A stretch of DNA of 64,000 nt from the NCBI GenBank assembly GCA_947462335.1, contig OX381707.1:58624073-58688072 (forward strand), in the 5' to 3' direction. Within the stretch, counting starts at the first letter, position 1. Each line of letters starts with the position of its first letter. A model generated the notes under the pieces. The model ran no database searches and had not been told where the DNA came from. It saw nothing but the letters and a program-made list of their open reading frames with translations. The stretch comes from Harmothoe impar. Its lineage: Eukaryota > Annelida > Polychaeta > Phyllodocida > Polynoidae. Shown here piece by piece: positions 54,401-64,000 of this stretch. The position numbers and the translations under genes were made by a program.

Positions 54401-57400
54401 ACATGGGTCTTGGAAAGGTGCCAAGACCATGGCTAAGCACTACAACAAGCCTATCGAGAACCCCAAGCCTCCCAAGACGCTAGCCAGGATCCTCCTGGAG
54501 GACTCTATCGAGTAGCTGGGAACAAAATTTTCAGAGCCTTTTTGGGGGAAAAGATACACCTCAAAAGGGGAGAATTTTGGCCCTTTTGCCGTAACGATAG
54601 TTTGTATGAACTCTATTGGCTGATCATAGTCATAAGCCTTACTAGAGGCAGCAGTATCTGTATGTGATAAAACTTTTTCTATGATGGACAATTACACTGC
54701 CACAGCTGTGGTGAACTGTATGGCAGTTATGCCTTCTTTGCTATATAGCAAAATGTCATGCAACCTAGTCAAAACCATATCACAAGGCAATAGAACATCA
54801 CCTTTAGGTGAAATAAAGTATCTATTTTCTGTTTTCCTATATGAGAAGTTACAGTCCTTTATGGGAGAGTAACATTATGGGAAATAAGCAGTGAATCTAG
54901 CTGAACTTTGAAGTCTCCTGTGTCAGCAGAATGTTTTCTGTCGCGAAGAAGAATATAAGATTAATCGAGTACTTACCATGTAATATAAGTATGAAGATTA
55001 ATCGTTGTTCTTCGAGAGACAGATAAACATATCTGCTGAGTACACAGGCCCACCCATCCATCCCCAGGATGAAGAAGATTACTACTAGCAGTATAATCTC
55101 TCACCTACTCATGTGGGTGCTATTTAGACAAAGTAAAAAGAGCACTACTGTGTACTATTTCCAGATGTTTTATTTTCAGCAAAAGATTCACTGCATGTGG
55201 GCGCTAATCTGACCGGAACCGGAAGTGCTACCTCTCCTGTGTACTCAGCAGATATGTTTATCTGTCTCTCGAAGAACAACGATTAATCTTCATACTTATA
55301 TTACATGGTAAGTACTCGATTAATCTTATATTAAAATGAAAAATATAGGAGTTAGATATTACCAAGTCTCGTATTTTGATAAGGCCTGAAAAACTTGTGT
55401 TCACTGTCCTTTCCTATATTTCCGTTAAAAAGAAAATAATTATTTTTTAGTAAAAAATATTAATGCCCTCCAAAACAAAAACAAACAAAAAAACAGTGAG
55501 GGTAGGCCCAAAAAAGTAGGGTTGGTTGGGATACCTGAACACAATTTTTTTTGGCCAACTCTTATGATGAGTCTATATCATGGATCTTTAACACTAACAT
55601 TTTGTTACATAACAGGTTAGCGCTGCACGACCACAGGTAGCCCGTCTTGTTAGAAAAGCAATTACTCATGTTTTCTGCTGTTTAAGTGTTGTTCAACTTT
55701 CTATGTTATGTACATGTATATCCCTCTCTCTCTGTCTCCCCTTTTACATAAATGTGCATCCTTTAATAAAACGGCAGCATTTTAACGGCATGACAAAATA
55801 ATGTTTTTTTTTCCCATATGCAAGACTGAAACTATTTGATAGTATTGTATAATGTATTTATATCTGCATGTGCCAATATTAACACAATATGTCGTCTTTT
55901 ACCTTTGTAGCTACTTTCCCTTTATTTTGTCTTATCTTAAACTCTGTAAACTCTGCATTCCTGCATCGTTACATCTACCTTTTATAGTCCTCATATGCAT
56001 GTGTTTTATGTACTACATGTACCATGCAATTATTTCTGACATAATCTGTGTTCAATACCAACTTAGTTGACTTTTCGCAGTATCATTTAGCCGAATTTTG
56101 AAGATTTTCTTGAATGCCCTATGTGAGCATATTTAATACATGCACGGAATATGTTGATCACTCGAAAGGTATATGGAAAACTTCGAAGTTTGAAAAAGGG
56201 AAGAGGATATTTCCTAAAATATACCCTTAATGTGGCAAATGCCTCAAGGTAGTGAAAGCAAGGAAGACTCATCTCTCCATCAGTACAGGGTTTCGTAACA
56301 GGACAGTCTCACACTGTCTTGTGTATAATGTCTTGCTCATCATGTTCCGCTTTAACCCTGTGCAGGCGTCGAGCGCCCCGGTGGCCAAGCCGGCAGGACG
56401 GCAGACAGTAACAATGATTCCTGGTGATGGGGTAGGACCAGAGCTCATGACCTCTGTCAAGGACGTTCTCAGTGCGGCCGGCGCTCCAGTTGACTTCGAG
56501 GAACTCTTCGTCAGGTAAGCCTCTCTCAGTGCAATGCGGTCGCGAGAGAAGAAAACAGGGTAGCTGGTGGGAACTTATAACCATTCTGTAATTCTTGAGG
56601 TATTACATGTATGAACTATTAAATTCACATACAATGTGTTTTCATCAAGATATTTAGATTTGATAACAAGTGCAACTTTTGTCTGCAGTGAAGTTCAGTC
56701 TGGACAGAGTGTGTCCCTGGACGAGGTGGCAGAGTCATGTCGCCGTAACCGCGTCTGTCTAAAGGGCATTGTCTCTACACCCATCAACTTTGATGGCAGC
56801 ATCCTCGCCACACTTAACATGAAGATCAGGTTAGTTTGGTTGCATACAAGTTGCTCTTCTGCAGGAACTTAACAAGTATGCTCAGATATAGATCAATTTG
56901 ATAGACACATGGTTCATATACTTCCTTATAGGCATTGGTGAACTCTTCTCTCAAATCGTGTGATAAACATTGAGATCTGGACACATATATCTACGTTTTT
57001 TGCTTGAATCTAAGCATCCTCAAACTTTAATTTGTTATTTTCCACTAACAGGAACGAGTTGGATCTATTTGCCAATGTGGTAAAGGTACAGAGTCTGCCT
57101 GGGTTCGCTACGCGCCACAACAACCTGGACTTTGTCATCATCCGTGAACAGACGGAGGGCGAGTACAGCGCTCTGGAACATGAGGTGAGCAGCTCCGAGT
57201 GGCTCGACAAACCTATAAGCCTAACTTGCGAATCAACCGCACCCAAACTTATAGGAATCCTACAGGCCGTATAAGGAGTCTGAATAATCCCTATTTAGTA
57301 CTGTAGTACCTGGTATATTTGTTGAAACCGCCCCCTTTGTTTGCTATCAAATTAAAGCCTTCTTTTTATGGTAATTAATAAATCGTACCAATGACATGTG

Positions 57401-59428
57401 CAGCAAATTACCCTTTGAATGTCTTGATACCTGTACTTCAGAGTGTACCTGGTGTCGTAGAAAGTCTCAAAATCATCACACGTCAGAACTCGCAGCGTAT
57501 AGCTAAGTTCGCCTTCGACTATGCCACAAAACATGGCCGTAAAAAGGTCACAGCTGTCCACAAAGCCAATATCATGTGAGTATCTTCAACTGATTTTAGC
57601 CTGTACCTCATGTATCTAGATAAACGGTGAGGTTACGAAAATTCATTTAGGATGATGATATTGAATTTTACACTTTCTAATTAATAAGGACATATCGGAT
57701 ATTTCAAATAGAGGAATCAATACTGTGATCCAAAATGAATAGTATGATAGATGTCCACGATGCAATGCCCAACACTTGTAATATATGTGGTGTTCTTACA
57801 GGAAACTTGCCGATGGCCTCTTTTTGGATACCTGTCGTGAAGTATCTTCTCTCTACCCAAAGATTGCGTTTGAGAGTATGATCGTCGACAACTGCTGTAT
57901 GCAGGTATAGTGAAAATAAATCTCATTAACACAACTAGGTTTAACAATCCAGGAGTGCTGTTTAGATATGGTGAAAAGAATGTCATTGAAAATTAAGAGC
58001 GGGGTGAAATTCTCTTTTCTTTTAATGCTGTAATATATAATCTCCAACTTTCATACGTGTAAGTCTGGGATTTCTTTTGGAAATCACAGCATCAATTAAA
58101 GAAGTGAATACACTGTAAAGGCACTAGTACAAAAATGTATTACATGATTGACAGCAGTAAATTAAGAAAGGGCCTCTTTTCTCTGCAGCTGGTATCGACC
58201 CCACACCAGTTTGACGTCATGGTGATGCCCAATCTCTATGGTAACATCATTGACAATCTGGCCGCTGGTCTGGTGGGCGGTGCCGGTGTCGTGCCTGGTG
58301 AGAGTTTCAGTGCCGACGTGGCTGTGTTTGAGCCGGTAAGACACATACACTTGTGATTCAATTGCAAACAATAGTTTTTTTTAGTTTTTTTATTTTACTT
58401 ATACTCAGTAATGTGATTTGTAAGCAAATATTTCCTAAGGTTACAGATATTTCCGAATGATTAGATTTGGACAGTTTAAGGTCAGTGATCTGCATCAGTA
58501 TCCCATATTGCGGTAAAGGGATGTATTGATAGGCTACCTCTCTATCAGCCTATTTCTTGAAAGCACAGATCAAAAAAAAAAATTACAAAAAAAAATTAAA
58601 TCTGCAGATCTGCCAATAATGAATTCAGTATACTAGCATTATTTTTGGGAGGACATATAAAGACAGTTATCTGTGTACCTAGATTATCAATTACGTCTTG
58701 TTCTAACAGGGCGCACGGCATGCCTTTACTGGCAGTGCCGGTAAAGACGAGGCTAACCCGACTGCCCTGCTACTCTGTGCCGCCAACATGCTCGACCATC
58801 TACATCTTGAGTACCACGGAGGCATGGTACGCAGCGCACTTGAGAAGACCATCAAGTCTGGCAAGGTATTTCAACATATAAAACACAATTTATCAGTTTT
58901 TCCCGCTGTTTAAAAAAAATAAATTGGCTTGACATTCATACTTTATTTTTTATGGAATACAGCAGTCCCATTGACTTAACCAAACAGGTCCGTATTACAC
59001 TCCCTCCGTGAAATAACCCATGTCCTTATTTCACGACCCTGTGACGTCATCAAAATGGCGGCTTGTTTACATTTGAACAGCATAGAAAAAAGCCATTTTA
59101 GCCTATTTAGGCTCCCCCCCCCACCATAATTTTGGTATTTTGAATCGAAAAAGATAAAAAAGTAAACAGAAAGGTACACTCATTTAAGTCTGTTAACTGG
59201 GTTTGGCTTGATATTCATACTATATTCATCGAAACATTTATCTTTTAGAAAAAAGAACTGATTCAAGGAAAATCACAGATAATGGATATAACGTCAAATA
59301 TTATATCGCAATTTCATGGCTATGTATGTCTGCTGTTTCAGGTGCGTACTCGCGACATGGGTGGATATGCCACACGGACTGCGTTCACCACTGCCGTCAT
59401 CCGCAATGTGGAACAGAGCCTCAACTAA
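45455..59428 (+). CDS. IDH3B: Isocitrate dehydrogenase [NAD] subunit beta, mitochondrial, 10 exons
   Basis: Structural/regulatory beta subunit of the TCA-cycle NAD-IDH heterotetramer in the matrix. Exons: 45455-45493, 48189-48248, 56366-56514, 56689-56829, 57052-57184, 57442-57575, 57802-57904, 58189-58335, 58710-58865, 59342-59428. They sum to 1149 nt, 382 aa (human about 385), all in phase with GT-AG. Exons 1-2 encode an Arg/Ala/Ser presequence ([13 protein letters not shown] and on). Family motifs: [12 protein letters not shown] (exon 3), [14 protein letters not shown] (exon 5), VDNCCMQ (exon 7), [19 protein letters not shown] and GVVPGES (exon 8). DNCCMQLV and [16 protein letters not shown] distinguish beta from gamma, which has DNTTMQ. 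Intron 1 (2.7 kb) and intron 2 (8.1 kb) are inflated by repeats and a DIRS-like element. Confidence 0.95.
46105..46850 (-). mobile_element. TIR element with poly-G/poly-C tracts, copy 2 (inverted)
   Basis: Same family as 44342-45086 in the opposite orientation: its right end CCATAAATAATGAACCCTCC and the interior (CTCATGTAAGCACTG, TCATGAGACGTTTACAC) match copy 1 reversed. The left terminus is degraded. In IDH3B intron 1. Confidence 0.7.
46960..47410. repeat. Poly-G rich tract in IDH3B intron 1
   Basis: Runs of 8-13 G alternate with GTTAAAAAATT-type spacers, and a poly-C run lies at 47390. Related in style to the flanking TIR elements. Confidence 0.7.
49770..50200 (+). repeat. Diverged repeats with an ACCTTATGCCGAAAA motif
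   Basis: Four occurrences near 49783, 49879, 50027 and 50172, about 95-150 bp apart, inside the DIRS-like element upstream of the minisatellite. Confidence 0.65.
50210..53660 (+). repeat. 27-bp minisatellite, 3.4 kb, with higher-order structure
   Basis: Dominant unit is GTTGCAGCTGTCAATCACGT plus CGTAGAC. A second unit type of similar length (GTGGCCGCTGGCGCTCGC plus GTCCCAGAC) occurs at 50405-50580 and 51275-51370. A segment near 50580-50720 recurs at 51365-51500, so blocks were duplicated as larger units. Because 27 is a multiple of three, long frames exist on both strands (DSCNVYDVI on minus, VNHVVDVAA on plus). Confidence 0.93.
53660..54515 (+). pseudogene. DIRS-type tyrosine recombinase, 5'-truncated and frameshifted
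   Basis: Readable from [17 protein letters not shown] through an N-terminal helical domain to the catalytic region. The first catalytic Arg is in [14 protein letters not shown]. The conserved AHSTRGAST (H-x-x-R) and the nucleophile Tyr in MAKHYNKP are present but in a different frame: the reading frame changes by one base at about 54300-54330. Upstream the coding sequence runs directly into minisatellite, so the 5' part and any RT are missing. Codon usage is GC-rich and unlike the surroundings. Confidence 0.82.
54914..55048 (+). repeat. Internal complementary region of the DIRS-like element
   Basis: 54914-54953 is the exact reverse complement of 48784-48823, and 54954-55048 the exact reverse complement of 55236-55330. 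Confidence 0.9.
55331..56365. other. Rest of IDH3B intron 2
   Basis: AT-rich sequence from the right end of the DIRS-like element to exon 3. No feature seen. Confidence 0.5.
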
Positions 59429-60500
59429 ACTCAACTCCGCCCTGCTACTAGTCAGCCAAACTCTGTCAGAGTACTAAGGAGCACACATGTATGAGAGGGG
59501 AGAATTTCACCACACTTTGTTAAATTATTGAAAAATTGAACCTCTCGTGAAGAGAGTATTTTTAACAGTTCTACAACAGGGATTCTAAATTATTGCCATG
59601 ACACTTTTCTACGATGCATTGTATTTAAACTTGACGATAGTTTCAGAGTATTTGAATGTTTTTGATATATATATACTAATTCACCACTGGAATGGTGTAA
59701 TATGACAATTTTTGTCCACTACTTATATGATCTAAGAGATTGGCCAATCAGTAAATGACAAAATGATATTTATATCAGAATACACTTGAAAAAGGTGCAC
59801 ATAAATAACTATCTGAGTTCTCTCTTACACAGGAGACTAGTCATATCCTAGGTAAATGAGATATTACACTGAGATTTTTCTAAGAAAATTGGCATAAATT
59901 CTCCTCTACCTTCACCCTCTGACGTAGTTTCATGTAAATTTCGTGGTTTCCAGGAAATAACCTGCCAATACCCTTTTACCTCTTAATGTGGAAACTTGCC
60001 AAAGTGAAAAGTCCGTCTTGCTCTTAATATTTGTAGAAGTTCATTTCTTTCAGTCTCTACCACTGTGTTCCTCTACGGGTTTTTAGATCTTGTGAATAGT
60101 TAGTATTTAATGTGAATTATACCCTTTTTCTATATCATAGTGTGATACATAAGCAGGCACAAAGTTATCTTTATTTCTGTGGCTCACTTAATATACATAA
60201 TAATATATAAATGGGCACATGATAATTTCAAGTGTTACATGGCCAGTAGAATGTATGAAGCAGTATGCGTGTAAAGTGCCTATGGTGAATGTTGGAAAAA
60301 CGATCCTGACTTCCAAATGTGATGCCCAGCTTTACAATTATTGACACAAAGGTAAAGCTTAATATGTACAACACAAATGTGCTATCGGAAGACTTAAGTG
60401 TGATATGATTTATATATTTCTGGTATGCATTGTTGACCGTTGTATGTTGTTGTTACTTGAATTACCAAGGAAATAATAAATCCAACTTTCAAACTTGACT
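59429..60500 (+). other. IDH3B 3' UTR
   Basis: From the TAA at 59426-59428 to shortly past an AATAAA at 60475-60480, followed by a GT-rich TTGACTTGTGCTC stretch. About 1.07 kb with no ORF. Confidence 0.65.
60475..60480 (+). terminator. IDH3B polyadenylation signal AATAAA
   Basis: Canonical hexamer with a downstream GT-rich element at 60497-60507. Confidence 0.65.
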
Positions 60501-62828
60501 TGTGCTCAATTTATTTATTTTCATCCAAAGGGAATATATGTAATAATTGCATTTTGGTATAGTTTGTGCACCGGTCAGAAGTCATAATGCAGGTTAATAT
60601 ACAGATACACCAAATTATAATGGACAGACATGTTATTCATTTAGTTCACAAATTAGCCATTGTATAAATACAAATGCAGAATATTCCCTATTCACACGTA
60701 TTTATATCTGGTTACACTACTCGAGTCATTCATACAATATTAGGAAGGCTATATTGCAACATCAGTCGTTCGCTAAGTACTCGACTTTACAGTAAAACAC
60801 CGACTCCCATCGACACTTCATCTACCACACAGCTATAATAAAGCGATCATTTTCCCTGAATTACAAATTAGCAGTTTCCAAATGGACCCTTTTGATACTG
60901 GCCTAAACAAGTTAATGTATGGAATGACGTAAGTTAACCTGCTAACACCCTATATGGAGCTATTATCTATACCACACAATCGGAGACCCTTTGAATTGAG
61001 GCAGCTAATCCCCCGTATAACTATTTTGCATACGTTCAATCATTAACTTCCACCTCACAAAAAAATAGTGATTTTTCTAATGCTGTTTTTAGTGAAGCTT
61101 TTTACACACATCCATTCACTGAACACTACCATTTATTCTAAATAAGGTGTAACATGCCAACAAGGTCGTAATGGAACAAACTCTAAAACTCCAAAGGAAA
61201 AAACGTGGACATGGGGAATTCAGGATATATAAGAATCAATCCACTTCATACACAGATGAACGTGTTTTACCTTTGTGATAAGTTCCAAATTACAATGACC
61301 CAATAAATCAACGTCAACCCTCAACCCAAGCTTGTGATTACTTAGAAGTAATACATTTGTACGATGACACAAGTACTTAAAACTTCCATCACATTGTGCG
61401 TCCTGATATTCCTCTAGCACCTGACAGTTTTATATCACAAATACATGTTCATAATATAGTCGATTATCCTTTTTCAACTGCTTTTGACATAAAGCTAAAT
61501 GCAGGTGCATCTTCTTTTTTTTTTATCCTGCAATGTGCATTTCCACACGGTATAACTCATTTGAATCCATGGTGAGCCGGTCGTACTTGTTGGTTGGAAG
61601 ATCATTTGTATTGATAAACGACTGAATACAAAACAAAAATATATATAAAAGAAAAATGTCTTAGGCCATAATCTGATGCTTTTAAATGTTATACTACAAG
61701 CCCATCTCGCCACATATTGAACGCTGGCACAAGATGAAATCTACGACGGATTCTCACCATGGCCATGCAAAATAAACCGTTGGACAATGTTGATGACAAA
61801 TATTTCGTAAGACCAGTCACTATAGATGTCTTCATAAACGTTTGGATGATGAACATGCTGACTAGATCTGTGTAGCTCAATGATTGTTAACTTTCTTCAA
61901 GTGCACTGGGGTTGTCTTATCCTGAAGCATCAGTAGAGACAATAAGATCACTAGTCCATATTGCACACACAAAAGAAAGTGTGAAATATATTACCATGGG
62001 TAATGATGTTTTGCTTACCGTATAGATATATAGTATCGAAACCTACATAATATATCCCAGGGAGTCTGTGCATAATAAGCACAACCCTGTTTATGAGCAC
62101 GTTTATTACATTATTACATTGTCTACTATTATCACATTGACCTAGACTAGCATGATCACATGAATAATCACTCTTTTTTTCTCTAAGCAAAAGACCACTG
62201 GTGCCCAACTGATGACACACTAATTGGATACCGGATAAAGGCAATGTATCAAACTTCGAGAGGACTGACCCTTGGTAGCTGCTTCAACAATCAGCGAATG
62301 TGAAGAAGGGTTGGGTCCATTGTATTCACAACTGAGGGTATGGGATGGAGACAAAAGGTCCTGGAGATGATGCAAAACGATCCATTTTCATGGGTGATAA
62401 AAACTTTGTAAAGCAAAAACTCACACTGAGGTCATTTTTATAAACCGGGCCACATACTGCCAAAGGCATTGTTCCCATGCTATACTCAATGGTTGTTGCT
62501 GTGTTATGTATTCCCCACACCTTAGAGAAGCAAAGCCATTCCCCCTTACTCATCACAGGAATTCTCAATAAAATATTGTCGTCCTAATCCCTGATCATAG
62601 GACACAGTCCGTTAATCTGCAAGTCTTTCTGCAATATCAAGTATGCCCTTTTTTTCAGTCAGAATCTTTTGTCAAGTTGGGGGTGAACAGAGTACTAGTA
62701 ATACATTTTTTGTAGTACATGTACTCACCATTCCATTATGGAAGTAAAATAACTAGCATTTTTATAGTGAGATCTTCACATCACTTGAGCATGATTTGGT
62801 CGGCCATTGCCAGATCCAAATTAATACT
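60500..62828. other. Space between IDH3B and sideroflexin 3' ends
   Basis: Minus-strand AATAAA motifs at 60509-60520 and near 61132 could end a long sideroflexin 3' UTR, which would make the two genes converge and almost touch. One possible minus-strand terminal exon (61523-61621) lies inside. Confidence 0.45.
61523..61621 (-). CDS. Possible unassigned terminal exon
   Basis: A strong acceptor (pyrimidine-rich tract then TATTCAG) precedes 32 codons and a TAA. The peptide reads like protein (NDLPTNKYDRLTMDSNELYR) but I do not recognise it. The upstream sideroflexin gene has its own stop, so this would need an alternative transcript or a separate gene; it may be chance. Confidence 0.25.
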   Translation of the reverse strand, partial: SFINTNDLPTNKYDRLTMDSNELYRVEMHIAG

Positions 62829-63805
62829 TTATAGGCCTTTGTTGAAGGTCAGTTCCTCCGGCAGACTTTCTCCCAATGCTGACAGTTTTGACACAACCTC
62901 TTCATATTTATCGGGCTCGGATGACTTGAGGCGAGCTAGTGATATGGTGCTGAAATGAAAGTCAAGAATGAATATTTACAACTATGGCCACACCAGGAAA
63001 AAATGCCACTGAGGAATTTAAACAATTTCTAGAAAAATGGTGCACAAAACCTCAGATTATGTATTTGAGTGCCCTGAAGTGTAAATAACTGAAATCTAAT
63101 GTTTGATTCTTCAGAGCATATTTTGTATGCTATACTATCTGATGGAAGGGATTGTTAATTGAGATCTTTATAAATATCAATTATATAATAAAAATGCACA
63201 TATTGAAATACATACCTTTGTTGGGGGAAGAGTGAACATCCAATTGGCACCATGAAGGTTAGGCTAAAAGATAAAGAAGGAGAAATATATAAAATGCATC
63301 GACATTAAAGTCTAAATGCACAATATATTATAGTTTCTTTGAATTTCTAGATAAAGGAAACATATGTTTGTACCACTGAGAGGCCTACATCTGTGTTCAA
63401 ATCATTCACTTCTATTCTATCTACTTACAAGACGCCCAACATAAACGTCTGGAACGGTAGGTGGAACATTGTTGCCCTCCGGAACCATGCACGCTTTTCC
63501 ATGGTTTCCATGACAACGGGTAATATCACTGAAAATATAATTTCCCTTTTTATTTAACACTTTCAGAAAAGTACCAGTTGCATGAAGAAAGCAAGAGTTT
63601 CACCACAGTCTGGAAACAGATAGTTGAGGTATCGTAATACATGATAAAAAAATGTCATCACTTTCACCGTAATCTTCTCAATTTTTGTGGTTTATATTCT
63701 ATTGATTTAGACTTAGAGAATGGTTGATAGAAACTTACACATTCCTGGTGCAGCGATGGTGATCCGAGAGAATACCACCTGAGAAATGCCTTTTCCAGCA
63801 GCAAA
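62829..63805 (-). CDS. SFXN2: Sideroflexin C-terminal part (SFXN2-like), 5' end outside window
   Basis: Mitochondrial inner-membrane carrier; relatives transport serine for one-carbon metabolism. Four exons are in the window: 63739-63805, 63429-63528, 63216-63263, 62829-62949, all in phase with GT-AG; the donor of the first follows GGAATGT. Readable parts: AAGKGISQVVFSRITIAAPG, then ILPVVMETMEKRAWF, a hydrophobic segment GVFLTFMVPIGCSLFPQQS, and the family-typical C-terminus FNKGL. TIAAPGMLILPVVME and LTFMVPIGCSLFPQ are most like SFXN2, from memory, but another paralogue cannot be excluded. No earlier exon is visible in 63806-64000. Confidence 0.82.
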
Positions 63806-64000
63806 CTAAAAAAAACGAACATGTAAATATAAGTAGTCTATCAATATCACATGATACATGTATGATCTATGGACACACTGATTCACCGATATGAGAATAT
63901 TCATTTCATTAAGTTCTTTAAACTTTTCATTAGCTATATCAGGTCTAATTGTACGGTTACATATGCACTCTTTTGGCAGATTATAATTGGTTTTACTCAG

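Larger units (their letters stand above)
48784..55330 (+). mobile_element. DIRS-like tyrosine-recombinase element, non-autonomous
   Basis: The left end (48784-48823) and the right end (55236-55330) are both represented, as reverse complement, in one internal block at 54914-55048: 40 bp matching the left extremity join directly to 95 bp matching the right extremity. That is the internal complementary region of DIRS retroelements, which copies the circle junction. The two termini are also inverted homologues (shared CACAGGAGAGGTAGCACTTC and CCGGTTCCGG). No target-site duplication is seen, as expected for recombinase insertion. Inside are a minisatellite and the 3' part of a recombinase gene; I find no RT/RNase H. 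It lies in IDH3B intron 2, same strand as the gene. Confidence 0.85.

Noticed and set aside
54954..55330. Separate foldback element with 95-bp inverted repeats
   Set aside because: The left arm is contiguous with 40 bp complementary to the far left end at 48784, so both arms are parts of the DIRS-like ICR and right terminus.

Overview
The window is nuclear DNA of an animal, most likely a marine invertebrate. It carries multi-exon genes with GT-AG introns, mitochondrial-type housekeeping proteins, many TIR elements, a DIRS-like element and long G/C homopolymers. A few dispersed motifs recall lophotrochozoan or molluscan genomes, but I cannot fix the phylum. Nothing bacterial or viral is present. 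One 200-N scaffold gap lies at 32001-32200.

Layout. (1) 2448-18542, minus strand: a complete 14-exon mitochondrial HSP70 gene (HSPA9/mortalin, 691 aa). Its introns hold 29 C/D-box snoRNA copies in four families (A 13, B 4, C 4, D 8), all on the host strand, plus one unrelated candidate. Guide regions match rRNA: A the 28S P-loop, B 18S UCUGGU and 28S AAUUAAAACAAAGC, C two adjacent 18S sites, D 18S GAUUACGUCCCUG. The copies alternate B-A-B-A-B-A in intron 10 and C-D-C-D-C-D in intron 8. (2) 18543-23001: intergenic, with simple repeats and a 1.07-kb TIR element. (3) 23002-45311, minus strand: a complete 29-exon insulin-degrading enzyme gene (1153 aa). Exons 16-17 (129 aa, both ends phase 0) encode an in-frame SIN3-type PAH domain placed in the linker between the two halves of the M16 protease. 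Without them the protein is 1024 aa and aligns with ordinary IDE. I know of no described IDE with this domain. (4) 45312-45454: a short head-to-head promoter with a palindromic CRE. (5) 45455-59428, plus strand: a complete 10-exon NAD-isocitrate dehydrogenase beta subunit gene (IDH3B, 382 aa). Its intron 2 holds a 6.5-kb DIRS-like element with a diagnostic internal complementary region, a broken tyrosine recombinase and a large 27-bp minisatellite, but no visible reverse transcriptase. (6) 62829-63805, minus strand: the last four exons of a sideroflexin (SFXN2-like) gene that continues past the window edge.

Three of the four genes encode mitochondrial proteins (import chaperone, TCA-cycle enzyme, serine-type carrier). 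The fourth, IDE, has a presequence-like N-terminus and shares a promoter region with IDH3B. The HSPA9 introns also act as an rRNA-modification guide locus, so one transcript would supply both a chaperone and many snoRNAs.
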